A stretch of DNA of 64,000 nt, from the NCBI GenBank assembly GCA_028817435.1, contig JAPPPQ010000001.1, positions 1 to 64,000 on the forward strand. Reading direction: 5' to 3'. A model generated the notes under the pieces. That model saw only the letters and a list, made by a program, of their open reading frames with translations, did not search any database and was not told the DNA's origin. The DNA is from Deltaproteobacteria bacterium (GTDB lineage: Bacteria; Myxococcota_A; UBA9160; UBA6930). A program made the translations under genes and the position numbers. Below are positions 46,236 through 54,916 of the stretch, one piece after another. The stretch's first letter is position 1. Each line of letters begins with the position of its first letter.

Positions 46236-47370
46236 GAACCATCTCCAGTGCAATCTCCGCCACGCGCCCGGCGCTGCCGCCCGCGCCCAAAGTGCGGCGC
46301 ACCGAGTCCAGCGCCTCGCACTGCTGCTGCCGGGCCGGGCCGGACAGCAATTCCCGCAGGGCTTCGGCAATGCGCGCGGGCTGCGCCTGCTCCTGCATAA
46401 ATTCGGGCGCAATGGGCGCGCCGGCAATCAGGTTGGGCATGGTGAAGCTCGGCACCTCGATCAGCTGCCGCCCGATCAGCGCGGAGAGCGGGTGAACCCG
46501 CAGGGCCACGGCGAAGGGCGTGCCCAGCAGCGCCAGCTCCATGGTGATGGTGCCGGGCTTGGCGAGCGCAGCATCGGCGGCGCGCAGCACCTGCCAGGTG
46601 CGCCCCTCGTGCACCGAGAGCGGCAAGCCCGCGCCCGCCCGCGCCAGCAGCGGCGCAGCCGCTTCGCGCGGAATGCTCTGCGCCAGCGCCACGGCAAAGT
46701 GCAGCGAGGGCAGGCGCGCGTGCAGAATGCGGGCCACCTCGAGCTGCAGCGGCAGCATGCGCTGCAACTCGTTGCGGCGGCTGCCGGGCAGCAGCGCCAG
46801 CAGCGGGCGCTCGGGCGCGAGCTGCAGCGCATTGCGGGCGCGGGCGCGGGGCCAGTCCCGGGCGAAATCCGCCAACCGCTCCACCAGGGGATGGCCCACA
46901 AATTCCACGGGCAACCCCGCGCCGCGGTAAAAATCCACCTCGAAGGGAAAGATGACGGCCAGGCGATCCACGCGGCGGGCAATTTTGCGAACGCGCCCGC
47001 GCCGCCAGGCCCACACCTGCGGGCCAATGTAATAGAGCACCGGCAACCCCAGCCGCCGCGCGCGCCGGGCCAGGGGAATGTTGAAATCCGGCGAATCCAC
47101 CAGCACCAGCAAATCGGGGCGCGCTTCCAAGGCGCGGTTCATGCGCCGCCAGGCCGAGCGAATGCGGCGCAGCGAGCCCAGCACCTCGAACAATCCGCCC
47201 ACCGCCAAATCGCGCTGCGGCGCCAGCAACTCGACGCCGGCGCGCTGCATCTCGCTGCCGCCGAGTCCCGCAAAGCGGCTCTGCGGCGCGCGGCGGCGCA
47301 GCGCCCGCACCAGCCCGGCGGCGTGCATTTCGCCGGACGCATCCCCGGCAGAGATCAAAAAGCTGCTCAC
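46216..47370 (-). CDS. lpxB: Lipid-A-disaccharide synthase (LpxB)
   Basis: LpxB joins UDP-diacyl-GlcN and lipid X. The 384-residue GT19 protein has ISAGDASGEMHAAGLVRAL, LLVLVDSPDFNIPLARRAR, YYIGPQVWAWRRGRVRKIARRVDRLAVIFPFE, FVGHPLVE, LLPGSRRNELQRMLP and KPGTITMELALLGTPF. The GTG start overlaps the upstream stop as GTGA. Confidence 0.96.
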   Translation of the reverse strand: MSSFLISAGDASGEMHAAGLVRALRRRAPQSRFAGLGGSEMQRAGVELLAPQRDLAVGGLFEVLGSLRRIRSAWRRMNRALEARPDLLVLVDSPDFNIPLARRARRLGLPVLYYIGPQVWAWRRGRVRKIARRVDRLAVIFPFEVDFYRGAGLPVEFVGHPLVERLADFARDWPRARARNALQLAPERPLLALLPGSRRNELQRMLPLQLEVARILHARLPSLHFAVALAQSIPREAAAPLLARAGAGLPLSVHEGRTWQVLRAADAALAKPGTITMELALLGTPFAVALRVHPLSALIGRQLIEVPSFTMPNLIAGAPIAPEFMQEQAQPARIAEALRELLSGPARQQQCEALDSVRRTLGAGGSAGRVAEIALEMVRGASGT

Positions 47371-48440
47371 CGCGCTTCCCCCGCGCCTTCGGAAATGGCG
47401 GAGAGAACGCGCAACGCGGTGCGCAGAGCGGCCAGGCCCTGCTCTGCATCCCCGGCGCGGACGCGGCGCTCGCGCACCGCGGCGAGAAAGGCGCGCAGTT
47501 GCATTTCGAGAGAATCGGCGCGCGCCACATCCAGGCGGCGGCGCTCCATGCGCCGCACAGCCGCCGCATTGGCCGCGGCCGCCGCGCTTGCCTCTGCACC
47601 CGCTGCTGCACCCGCTGCATTCGGCGCAGCCGCTGCGTCCACTGCGACTGCCTCGTTTGCCGCGGGCGCTGCGGCCGATTCATGCGGCGGGGCGAGGTGG
47701 GCGCTGTGCACCGATTGCGCAATCAGGTCCGCGCTGAAATAACCCGCGGGGGTGAAGAAGCGCAGCCTGCGCTGCGGCGCTTCCGAGATTCGGCTGGCCG
47801 TCACATTCGCAACGCAGCCCTCCGCAAAGCGCAGCCGGGCGTTGGCAATGTCGAGCTTTTCGCTCACCACCGCGGCCCCCACCGCCTCCACCTGCACCGG
47901 CTCGCCGGCAATGCGCAGCAAAATATCGAGGTCGTGAATCATCAAATCGCGCACTACATCCAGGTCGCTGCCCCGCGCCGGAAAGGGACCGATGCGCTGC
48001 GCCTCAATGAAGCGCGGTGCAGCGGGCAGCGGCAAAATGCGGCGCAGCGCCGCGTTGAACCATTCCAAATGGCCCACCTGCAACACGCGCTCCTGCGCGC
48101 GGGCGGTGGCGGCGATTTGCTCGGCCTCGGAGAGTGTGGCGGCGATGGGTTTTTCCACCAGCACATCCAACCCCGCGCAAAGCGCGGCCTGCGCCAGCTC
48201 TGCATGAACTGCGGTGGGCGCGGCCACCACTGCGGCCTGCGCGTCGGCGAATGCCTCGCGGGCGTCGCGGCAGGCGCGCGCGCCCAGCGGCAGCGCCACG
48301 GCCTGCGCCCGGTCCAGGTGCAAATCTGCAACCGCAACCAGCGCCACCTCCCCCGTCTGCGCGGCCAGCGCCGCGATCTTTTCGGCGTGAAAGCGGCCCA
48401 TGCGGCCTGCGCCCACCACCGCCATGCGCAGCGCTGTCAT
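47367..48440 (-). CDS. Gfo/Idh/MocA oxidoreductase, candidate UDP-GlcNAc 3-dehydrogenase (GnnA-like)
   Basis: The 357-residue NAD-linked enzyme has a Rossmann start (MAVVGAGRMGRFHAEKIAAL), the dinucleotide-side DLHLDRAQAVAL, the catalytic VLVEKPIAATLSEAEQI and the His pair region RDLMIHDLDILL. Between lpxI and lpxB it most likely acts on a lipid A precursor. GnnA, which starts 2,3-diamino sugar formation with GnnB, is the best-known model, but no GnnB aminotransferase is in view. An Ala-rich insert of about 50 residues (near 47560-47700) interrupts the C-terminal part. The ATG overlaps lpxI as ATGA. Confidence 0.72.
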   Translation of the reverse strand: MTALRMAVVGAGRMGRFHAEKIAALAAQTGEVALVAVADLHLDRAQAVALPLGARACRDAREAFADAQAAVVAAPTAVHAELAQAALCAGLDVLVEKPIAATLSEAEQIAATARAQERVLQVGHLEWFNAALRRILPLPAAPRFIEAQRIGPFPARGSDLDVVRDLMIHDLDILLRIAGEPVQVEAVGAAVVSEKLDIANARLRFAEGCVANVTASRISEAPQRRLRFFTPAGYFSADLIAQSVHSAHLAPPHESAAAPAANEAVAVDAAAAPNAAGAAAGAEASAAAAANAAAVRRMERRRLDVARADSLEMQLRAFLAAVRERRVRAGDAEQGLAALRTALRVLSAISEGAGEAR

Positions 48441-49285
48441 GCGCCCAGCTCTTCTGCGCTGACGCCGATCACGGCAATGCCCGCCGCATCGGCCGCGCGC
48501 AGCAGCGCCTCGCGCTGCAACACCACGGTCGCCCCCGCCTCGACGGCCAGGGTGCAGCCGGGAGTCATGGCGCGAATGGTGGCGAGGCCGACGGCGGGCA
48601 AATCGAAGCGCGCGCTCTGTCCGGGCTTCGCCACCTTCACCACGCAACAGCCGCGCGACTCGGCGGCCAGCGCGCAGCCCCGGGCAATGGCGGCGTCGGT
48701 TCCCTCCACCGCTTCCAGAGCCAGCACGGCGCGATCCTGCACCACCACGGTCTGCCCCACATCCAGCCCGCCCAGCGCCTTGGCGATGGGCCAGGCGAAG
48801 CGAATGTCCTCCCAGTGCGCCGGGCTCGCTTCAATGGCGCCCAGTGCACCGGGCGCGGCGCACAAACCGGGGGTGAGCGCTGTCTGCGGAAGCAGGCGGA
48901 AGCCCGCCTGCGCCAGCGCTTCCGCCACCGCACCCTGCAGCGAGTCGTCGTTCTGGTTGGCGAGCCCCGCCAACAGGGCGCGGGTGGTGGCGTCGGGGCG
49001 AAATGCCTCCGGGCGCTGCCACAAAAAAGTCTTCGGCACCTTGCCCACCATCACCGCGTCCCGGACGCCGTGGCTGCGCCAGTGGTTGAAGAGCGCCTCG
49101 AGTTCGCCCAGATAGAACCAGGCGAATTCGCAATCTCCGGCGCTCTCGAATTCGCGCGCCAGCGCCGGATCGCTGAGCTCGCGCAGCCCGGCCACACACA
49201 GACGCCGGCCCTCCGCCCGCGCGGCGCGGGCGATTTCCAGCGGAAAACGCCCGGCCCCGGCAATCAGCCCGAAAGCCGCGCCCAT
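48437..49285 (-). CDS. lpxI: UDP-2,3-diacylglucosamine pyrophosphatase (LpxI)
   Basis: LpxI makes lipid X, replacing LpxH in alphaproteobacteria, many deltaproteobacteria and others. The 282-residue product starts GLIAGAGRFPLEIARAARAEG and contains VMVGKVPKTFLWQRP, LPQTALTPGLCA, DVGQTVVVQDRAVLALEAVEGTDAAI, VVKVAKPGQSARFDLPAVGL and the C-terminal AVEAGATVVLQRE, as in the DUF1009 family. It overlaps lpxA (TGATG) and the next gene (ATGA). Confidence 0.94.
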   Translation of the reverse strand: MGAAFGLIAGAGRFPLEIARAARAEGRRLCVAGLRELSDPALAREFESAGDCEFAWFYLGELEALFNHWRSHGVRDAVMVGKVPKTFLWQRPEAFRPDATTRALLAGLANQNDDSLQGAVAEALAQAGFRLLPQTALTPGLCAAPGALGAIEASPAHWEDIRFAWPIAKALGGLDVGQTVVVQDRAVLALEAVEGTDAAIARGCALAAESRGCCVVKVAKPGQSARFDLPAVGLATIRAMTPGCTLAVEAGATVVLQREALLRAADAAGIAVIGVSAEELGA

Positions 49286-50073
49286 CAGGGCCGGCAGAAG
49301 CCGCGCTGGGAAGATTCGAGAAAATGGATCAGCCGCGCGGCCTCTTCGGAGCGAAAGCCCCCGGCGCGCGCCTCGGCCAACGCGGCCTCGAAGCGCAGCT
49401 TCGAGTAAAAGAACAACTTGTAGGCGCGCTTGATCTCGGCGCGCACTTCATCGGAAAATCCGCGGCGGCGCAGCCCAAGTTCGTTTACGCCGCGAATCGT
49501 CGCGCCCGCTCCCCCCGCCACCAGCGAAAAGGGCGGCGCATCTTTCCGCAGCCCCGACATACCGGCCACCATGGCCGATTCGCCCACCCGCACAAACTGG
49601 TGCACGCCGACCAGGCCGCCGAGCACGGCGTGGTCCTCAATGTGGCAGTGGCCGCCAATGGCGACATTGGTGGCCACAATGCAGTGGGAGCCGATCTGCG
49701 TATCGTGCCCCACATGGGCGCCGTTCATCAGCAGGTTGTCGTCGCCAATGCGCGTCACCCCGCCGCCGCCCTTGGTGCCCACATGGATGCTGGTGTGTTC
49801 CCGGATCACATTGCCACTGCCGATCTCCAGCGCCGTGTCGTCGCCGCCGGGCACGAAGCCCTTGTCCTGCGGCTCTTCGCCAATGGTGGCGAAGGAGAAG
49901 ATGCGCGTGCCGCCGCCGATGGTGGTGCGGCCCGTCACATGCACATGCGGGCGCAGCACCACGCCTGGGCGCAGCTCCACATTCGGGCCCACCGTGCAAC
50001 AGGCGCCGATCTCGACGCCGCTTGCCACGCAGGCCCCCGGCTCGACGACGGCGCTGGGGTGAATTCCCGCCAC
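49285..50073 (-). CDS. lpxA: UDP-N-acetylglucosamine acyltransferase (LpxA)
   Basis: LpxA adds the 3-O or 3-N acyl chain in the first lipid A step. The 262-residue left-handed beta-helix protein shows hexapeptide repeats from IHPSAVVEPGACVASGVEIG, the catalytic His in NLLMNGAHVGHDTQI, VGVHQFVRVGESAMVAGMSG and the LpxA line LGLRRRGFSDEVRAEIKRAYKLFF. The GTG start is 3 bases after skp. Whether it prefers UDP-GlcNAc or the 3-amino analogue depends on the GnnA question. Confidence 0.95.
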   Translation of the reverse strand: MAGIHPSAVVEPGACVASGVEIGACCTVGPNVELRPGVVLRPHVHVTGRTTIGGGTRIFSFATIGEEPQDKGFVPGGDDTALEIGSGNVIREHTSIHVGTKGGGGVTRIGDDNLLMNGAHVGHDTQIGSHCIVATNVAIGGHCHIEDHAVLGGLVGVHQFVRVGESAMVAGMSGLRKDAPPFSLVAGGAGATIRGVNELGLRRRGFSDEVRAEIKRAYKLFFYSKLRFEAALAEARAGGFRSEEAARLIHFLESSQRGFCRP

Positions 50074-50076
50074 GGC

Positions 50077-50601
50077 TCAGCTCTTGTTGAAGCGCGCCAC
50101 CACGAGGTCGGTGATGTCGAGGGTCTCGCGCGTGTAAATCGCACTGCCCCGCGCGATGATCAGCGCAAAGCCCTGCTCCTTGCCAATGGCCTCGATGGTC
50201 TTGCGCAACTTCTCCTGCAGCGGCGCCATCAGGCGGTTCTCGTCAATCTCGAGCTTGCCGCGCAGCTCCTGGCTGCGCGCCTCCAGGGTGTTGCGCAGCT
50301 CGAGCATCTTCGACTGCATATCGCGCAGCGCCTCCTCGGAGAGCACGAAGCGCTTGGACTGGTATTCCTCCTGCAGCTTCTTGATCTGCTCGGTGAGCGG
50401 GCTGATCTGCGCCTGCGCCTCGCGCTGCTTGCGCTTCATCTCCTCAATGGCGGACTTGCCGGCGTTCGAGGAGGTCAGGGCCTGCTGGGTGTCCACCACG
50501 CCGATTTTGATCTGCTGGGCCGAGGCCGATGCACTCCAGAACGGCGCCGCCGACGCCGCCAGCACGGCCGAGAGGATGAGCAGGTATTTGGTCGCTTTCA
50601 T
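50077..50601 (-). CDS. skp: Periplasmic chaperone Skp/OmpH
   Basis: Skp holds unfolded outer-membrane proteins for BamA. The 174-residue product has a signal peptide ending SASASAQQ, then IKIGVVDTQQALTSSNAGKSA and a long charged coiled coil (MKRKQREAQAQISPLTEQIKKLQEEY). The C-terminal line GFALIIARGSAIY closes the body. It follows bamA by 38 bases, the usual arrangement, and a GGGAG site precedes the ATG. Confidence 0.93.
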   Translation of the reverse strand: MKATKYLLILSAVLAASAAPFWSASASAQQIKIGVVDTQQALTSSNAGKSAIEEMKRKQREAQAQISPLTEQIKKLQEEYQSKRFVLSEEALRDMQSKMLELRNTLEARSQELRGKLEIDENRLMAPLQEKLRKTIEAIGKEQGFALIIARGSAIYTRETLDITDLVVARFNKS

Positions 50602-50639
50602 GTCGTGAACTCCCAGGGTTGATTTGGAGAAGGGGCGGC

Positions 50640-53600
50640 TCAGAAAATCTGCCCGCCAATTGAGAATTCGAAAACCGACGAACCCTCGTGATCGTAGCGG
50701 TCCAGCGGAAAGCCCAGGAAGGCCTGCAGCGGACCGAAGGGGGAGAACCAGAGCAGGCCAAAGCCCGTGCTCATGCGCCAGCGGTCGAACTCCAGCACCG
50801 ATTCGCCCTCGGCAAAGGCGTTGCCGATGTCGGCGAAGGCGATGCCGATCATACCGAGATCCACCGAGATGGGAAAGCGGTATTCCAGCGTTCCCGAGAT
50901 GAACTTGTTGCCGCCAATTACATCGGTCGCGCCGATGTCCTCGAAATCGGAGAGCTCCCGATCCGACAGGCTGTTGCAGCGCACGGTGGCGGAGGGCTCA
51001 CAAACCGCACCCGTGGAGCCGGCGCGCGCCGGGCGGTAGAGATTGCCTTCGGCATCATCCGGCAGGCCGTCAATTTCGCTGGCCGCCACGCGGCGCACCT
51101 TGGCGCGGCGCGGGCCCACAGAGCGCTGATCGAAGCCGCGCAACTGGTATGCGCCGAGGCCGCCGAGGAAGTAGCGCTCGGTGAGCGGCAGCTCGATATC
51201 GGTATCTATTTCCTCGAGGCGCGCCACATCCGTCAGCCCCGCCGTCGAACCCATATACTGGCCGGTGGCCGTGCGAAAATTTCCCACCTTGTTGAAGGGG
51301 ACGGCCCAGCCGAAGCGCCCGGCGAAAACCCAGTGGCCCGAATACTTGGAGGGCAGCCAGTCGGGAACCCAGTGCGGGTTGCTCTGATACCAGATGGCCC
51401 GGCTCTCCAGGCGCGCATACTTGGTGAAGCCGCCCAGACCGGCGAAATCCAGCGAGCTGTCTGTGATCATGCCGGCAGTGGGGTTGATGCGGTCGTTGCG
51501 CGTATCGCGCAGCACGCGCAGGCCGACCAGGCTGGTGGACTGGCTGCCGGAAAGGGACTGCCTGTGCAGCGGCGCAGCATAACTGCCGGTGCTGCCTGCG
51601 CCGCTGAGACCCGTCACTTCGCGGTTGGTCAAGGCGTATTGCAAAAAGACCCGGGTGAAGCCGGCATTGTCGAGCAGATGCGAGAGCACAAACTGCGCGC
51701 CGTTGGTGGTCACATTGAAGCTGTTGGTGAACTCCACATTGGTGAGAAAAGTCTGGGCGCTGAAGCCGAAGGTCGTGTCGAGAAAATAGGGATCGCTGAA
51801 TTTGATGGAGTAGCGCTTGCTGCGGCCGCCGATATCCGCCGAGAGGGAACCGCCGTAGCCGCGCCCGAACAGGTTGGACTGACTGATGGATCCGGAGACC
51901 ACGAATTTGTCGCGGGAGGAATAGCCCGTCCCGAAAGAGAGCGAGCCCGTGGGCCGCTCCACCACGCGCACATCGAGATTGAGCTGGCTCTCGTAGTCGG
52001 TGGTCCTCGGCTCAATGACCACCTCTTCAAAGAAGCCGAGCACCTCGATCCGGCGGCGGCTGATATCCACCGCGCGCTCGGAGTAGAGCTCGCCCTCCAC
52101 CATGCGCATCTCGCGCCGCACCACGGGATCCACGGTCTGCGAATTGCCGGTGACCTCAATTTCGCGCAGGAAGAACAGCGGCCCCTTCTCCACCTCGAAG
52201 GTCACATCCACCCGGTTTTCGCCCTCGTCCACCCGGGTGCGCGGCTTCACCTCGGCGGCGTAGAAGCCGCGGTCGGTGTAGCGGTGTTCGAGCCGCTCCA
52301 CATCGTCGTTCAGCGAGGAGCGGCTGAAAATATCCTCTGCCCGCAGCGCAAGAGAGCGCCGCATATCCTCCACATCCACGGTGCGGTCTCCCGACGCATC
52401 CACATCGCGCACGCGGAACTGCGGGCCCTCCGCAATGCGCACCAACACCGAAAGGCCCTTTTCGGAAGGCGTCACCTCGGGGTCGCTGACCTCGGCCTGA
52501 ATGTAGCCGTTGTCGAAGTAGAGATCGGAAACCGTGCGCAGATCCTGGTGGAAGATCGGCTCGGAATAAGTGCCGGCCTTGTTGAAAAAGCGCGTCACCG
52601 GCGAGTGCCAGCGCCAGGTGCGGGTCTTGAACGCCTCCTTCAATTCGGCGTCGCTGAATGCCTCGTTGCCGGCGAACTCCACCTTGCGCAGCCGCAGCTT
52701 CTTGCCCTCGTCCACCACAAAGTTGATGGCCACCGAGCCCGTGGTCAAATCCTCAATCTCGTGCTGCACCCGCGCCAGGTAGTAGCCCTCGGCGCGGTAA
52801 ATCGCCTCAATGCGCTGCTTGTTCTCGAAGAGCAGCGGCAGGTCGAGGGTGGAACCCGTGGTCAGCGTGAGATTGTCGCGGATCTTCTCGCCGTCAATCT
52901 TGTCGTTGCCGGTGATGGTGACCTGCCGCACCACCGGGTTCTCCTCCACCTCGAAGATCAGCACGCGGCCCGCGGGGCCCTGGTCGGAGAACACGCGGAC
53001 ATTGCGGAAGAAGCCGAGGCGGTGAATATCGCGCAAATCTCCGGGCAGCCGCGCCGTGCGGAAGGGCTCGCCGGCGCGGCTCGAAATGCGCGCCAGAATG
53101 GCGCCTTCCTCAATGCGCCGATTGCCCCGCACCCGCACCTCTGCAATGGCGCCGCTGGCGCGCTGCGCATCGGCCGGCGACATCAGCGCGCCGGTGGGCA
53201 CCACGCGGAACACCAGCGAGACGCCCTCGTCTCCGGTCTGCATATCCACATCGGCCCGCGCAATGCCCGGCAACGCCCGCAAGCGCTCCAGATCGGCCTG
53301 CACCTCGTCGGCGTCGTAGGGATCTCCGGCGCGCAGCGAAACGACGCGCAGCAGCGCCGCGCGGCCCTGCACCCCCGTAATCTCCAGCGCCGCCACGCGC
53401 AACTGCTCCGCCCCGCCGGTCACCAGGGTGAGCACGCGCCCGGCCAGCTCGTCTATGCGGTCCAGCAATTCGTCATCGCCGCCCGCGGCGAAGCTCAGCG
53501 CCGTGCTGCTGAAGCGGCTGCCTGCCGGAGTGACCCGGACATCCAGGCTGTATTGGCCCGCCAGTTCCGTGAGGCTGCCCACCACCACCCATTCCGCTTT

Positions 53601-53912
53601 CAGTTGCGCGGCGAGACGCCGGACGCGCTGCTCGCTGCGCTCGCCCGGATAGGCCACCAGCGCCTCGCGCACCGTCAGCGCCTCCACCACCTCAATGCGC
53701 CCGCTGGCTTCCAGCCGCGTGGCGAGCAGGTCGGCCAGCGACTCTTCCAGGTAGCCGAGGCTGCGCGCGCTGTGCACCTCGAAGGGCAGCACCGCCACCA
53801 CCACGCGAATCGCGCGCGGCGCTTCCTGGGCGCGGAGGTCGTCCGCCCCGAGCAGCCCCAGCGCAAGCAGCGCCAGCGCGCGGCCCAGCCAGCGCCGTGC
53901 CCGCGGGGCCAA
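50640..53912 (-). CDS. bamA: Outer-membrane protein assembly factor BamA with extra N-terminal domain
   Basis: BamA inserts beta-barrel proteins into the outer membrane. From the TTG at 53912 it has 1090 residues. A signal peptide (LGRALALLALGLLGADDLRAQ) is followed at about 34-165 by an alpha/beta domain (VVAVLPFEVHSARSLGYLEESLADLLATRLE, WVVVGSLTELAGQYSLDVRV), like the TolB-N/CsgG-type domain seen in some deltaproteobacterial BamA. POTRA repeats cover about 169-650, and a barrel with the GRGYGGSLSADIGGRSK and GLLWFSPFGPLQ region ends in Phe. No in-frame ATG exists upstream. TTG 53912 (after a G-rich site) gives a clean signal peptide; TTG 54221, overlapping the lolD stop, is the alternative. 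Confidence 0.92.
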   Translation of the reverse strand: MAPRARRWLGRALALLALGLLGADDLRAQEAPRAIRVVVAVLPFEVHSARSLGYLEESLADLLATRLEASGRIEVVEALTVREALVAYPGERSEQRVRRLAAQLKAEWVVVGSLTELAGQYSLDVRVTPAGSRFSSTALSFAAGGDDELLDRIDELAGRVLTLVTGGAEQLRVAALEITGVQGRAALLRVVSLRAGDPYDADEVQADLERLRALPGIARADVDMQTGDEGVSLVFRVVPTGALMSPADAQRASGAIAEVRVRGNRRIEEGAILARISSRAGEPFRTARLPGDLRDIHRLGFFRNVRVFSDQGPAGRVLIFEVEENPVVRQVTITGNDKIDGEKIRDNLTLTTGSTLDLPLLFENKQRIEAIYRAEGYYLARVQHEIEDLTTGSVAINFVVDEGKKLRLRKVEFAGNEAFSDAELKEAFKTRTWRWHSPVTRFFNKAGTYSEPIFHQDLRTVSDLYFDNGYIQAEVSDPEVTPSEKGLSVLVRIAEGPQFRVRDVDASGDRTVDVEDMRRSLALRAEDIFSRSSLNDDVERLEHRYTDRGFYAAEVKPRTRVDEGENRVDVTFEVEKGPLFFLREIEVTGNSQTVDPVVRREMRMVEGELYSERAVDISRRRIEVLGFFEEVVIEPRTTDYESQLNLDVRVVERPTGSLSFGTGYSSRDKFVVSGSISQSNLFGRGYGGSLSADIGGRSKRYSIKFSDPYFLDTTFGFSAQTFLTNVEFTNSFNVTTNGAQFVLSHLLDNAGFTRVFLQYALTNREVTGLSGAGSTGSYAAPLHRQSLSGSQSTSLVGLRVLRDTRNDRINPTAGMITDSSLDFAGLGGFTKYARLESRAIWYQSNPHWVPDWLPSKYSGHWVFAGRFGWAVPFNKVGNFRTATGQYMGSTAGLTDVARLEEIDTDIELPLTERYFLGGLGAYQLRGFDQRSVGPRRAKVRRVAASEIDGLPDDAEGNLYRPARAGSTGAVCEPSATVRCNSLSDRELSDFEDIGATDVIGGNKFISGTLEYRFPISVDLGMIGIAFADIGNAFAEGESVLEFDRWRMSTGFGLLWFSPFGPLQAFLGFPLDRYDHEGSSVFEFSIGGQIF

Positions 53913-54217
53913 TGCGCCCCCGCTGCCTCCGCGCCGGGTTTGCGCCCGCGCGCCAGGCTCGTGCGCAATCTGCGGGCCAAGCGGCGCGCGCCCGGTCTGC
54001 GGGCCAAGCGGCGCGCGCCTGGCTGCGTCGTGCAGAGCATCCAATATGGGCCGGGCCCTCCCGTGTGCGCGCCGCGCAACTGCGGGGCCGTCTCGTAAGA
54101 CTGCCTGTGAGTGCGCGAGGTTCGGGCCGTGCGGTATCTCGCGCGCGGAGATATTACCCGCAGGGGCGGCCGGGGCAACCCCGGCACCCGCCAAGCCGGG
54201 AAAAAGCTCCTTGTATA
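53913..54217. other. Gap upstream of bamA
   Basis: This is open in the bamA frame back to a TTG at 54221, but the translation is low-complexity (APLGPQTGRAPLGPQIAHEPG) and precedes the signal peptide. It is probably leader rather than coding. It contains a 27-base tandem repeat (53971-54024). No promoter or other gene is seen. Confidence 0.45.
53971..54024. repeat. Two tandem copies of a 27-base unit
   Basis: Two near-identical 27-base units, each starting TGCGGGCCAAGCGGCGCGCG, lie side by side upstream of bamA. They differ only in their last few bases. Confidence 0.8.
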
Positions 54218-54916
54218 TCAAGGAGTTGCAACGGCCGGAGACAAGCGGCCCTCCCTCAGCACCAGCTGCCGCTGCATACGCTGCGCCAGAGCGCCGTTGT
54301 GGGTGACCACAATCAGCGCGGCCCCCCGTGCCGCACTGCGCTGCAGCAGCAGATCGCCCACCCGCTCTCCCGTGGCCGGGTCCAAATTGCCGGTGGGTTC
54401 ATCGGCCAAAATCAGCGGCGGCTCCATCACCAGCGCCCGGGCCACGGCGACCCGCTGCCGCTCGCCCCCCGAGAGCTTGCCGACGGGGTGCGCAGCGCGC
54501 TGCTCCAGCTCCATCTCGCCGAGCAGGCCGGCCGCGCGGCGCTGCATTTCGGCGAAAGTAAGCCCGCGCAACAGCCCCGGCATCATCACATTCTCCAGCG
54601 CCGAAAATTCCGGCAGCAGATGGTGGAGCTGAAAGACAAAGCCCACGCTCTCGTTGCGGAAGCGCGCCAGCTCGGCGGCGGACAGGCCGCCCAGGGAGCG
54701 GCCGCCGAAGTGGATGCTGCCGCTGCTCGGGCGATCCAGCGCGCCGAGCAGTTGCAGCAGCGTGGACTTGCCCACCCCCGACTGCCCCAGAATGGCGATG
54801 CGCTCGCCGCGCTGCACCTGCAGATCCAGCCCGCGCAGCACCTCCACAAATCCGCCGCCGCCGGTGGCGAAAGAGCGGCCCACAGACTCGGCTTGCAGCA
54901 ACACCTCTGCCATCAC
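54218..54916 (-). CDS. lolD: Lipoprotein-releasing ABC transporter ATPase (LolD)
   Basis: LolD powers extraction of outer-membrane lipoproteins from the inner membrane. The 232-residue ATPase has Walker A GQSGVGKSTLLQ, the LolD line FRNESVGFVFQLHHLLPEFSALENV, the signature LSGGERQRVAVARAL and Walker B LILADEPTGNLD. The start at 54916 (GTG, next codon ATG) overlaps the permease stop. MacB-type ATPases are similar, but the permease and lnt context fits LolD. Confidence 0.92.
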   Translation of the reverse strand: MMAEVLLQAESVGRSFATGGGGFVEVLRGLDLQVQRGERIAILGQSGVGKSTLLQLLGALDRPSSGSIHFGGRSLGGLSAAELARFRNESVGFVFQLHHLLPEFSALENVMMPGLLRGLTFAEMQRRAAGLLGEMELEQRAAHPVGKLSGGERQRVAVARALVMEPPLILADEPTGNLDPATGERVGDLLLQRSAARGAALIVVTHNGALAQRMQRQLVLREGRLSPAVATP

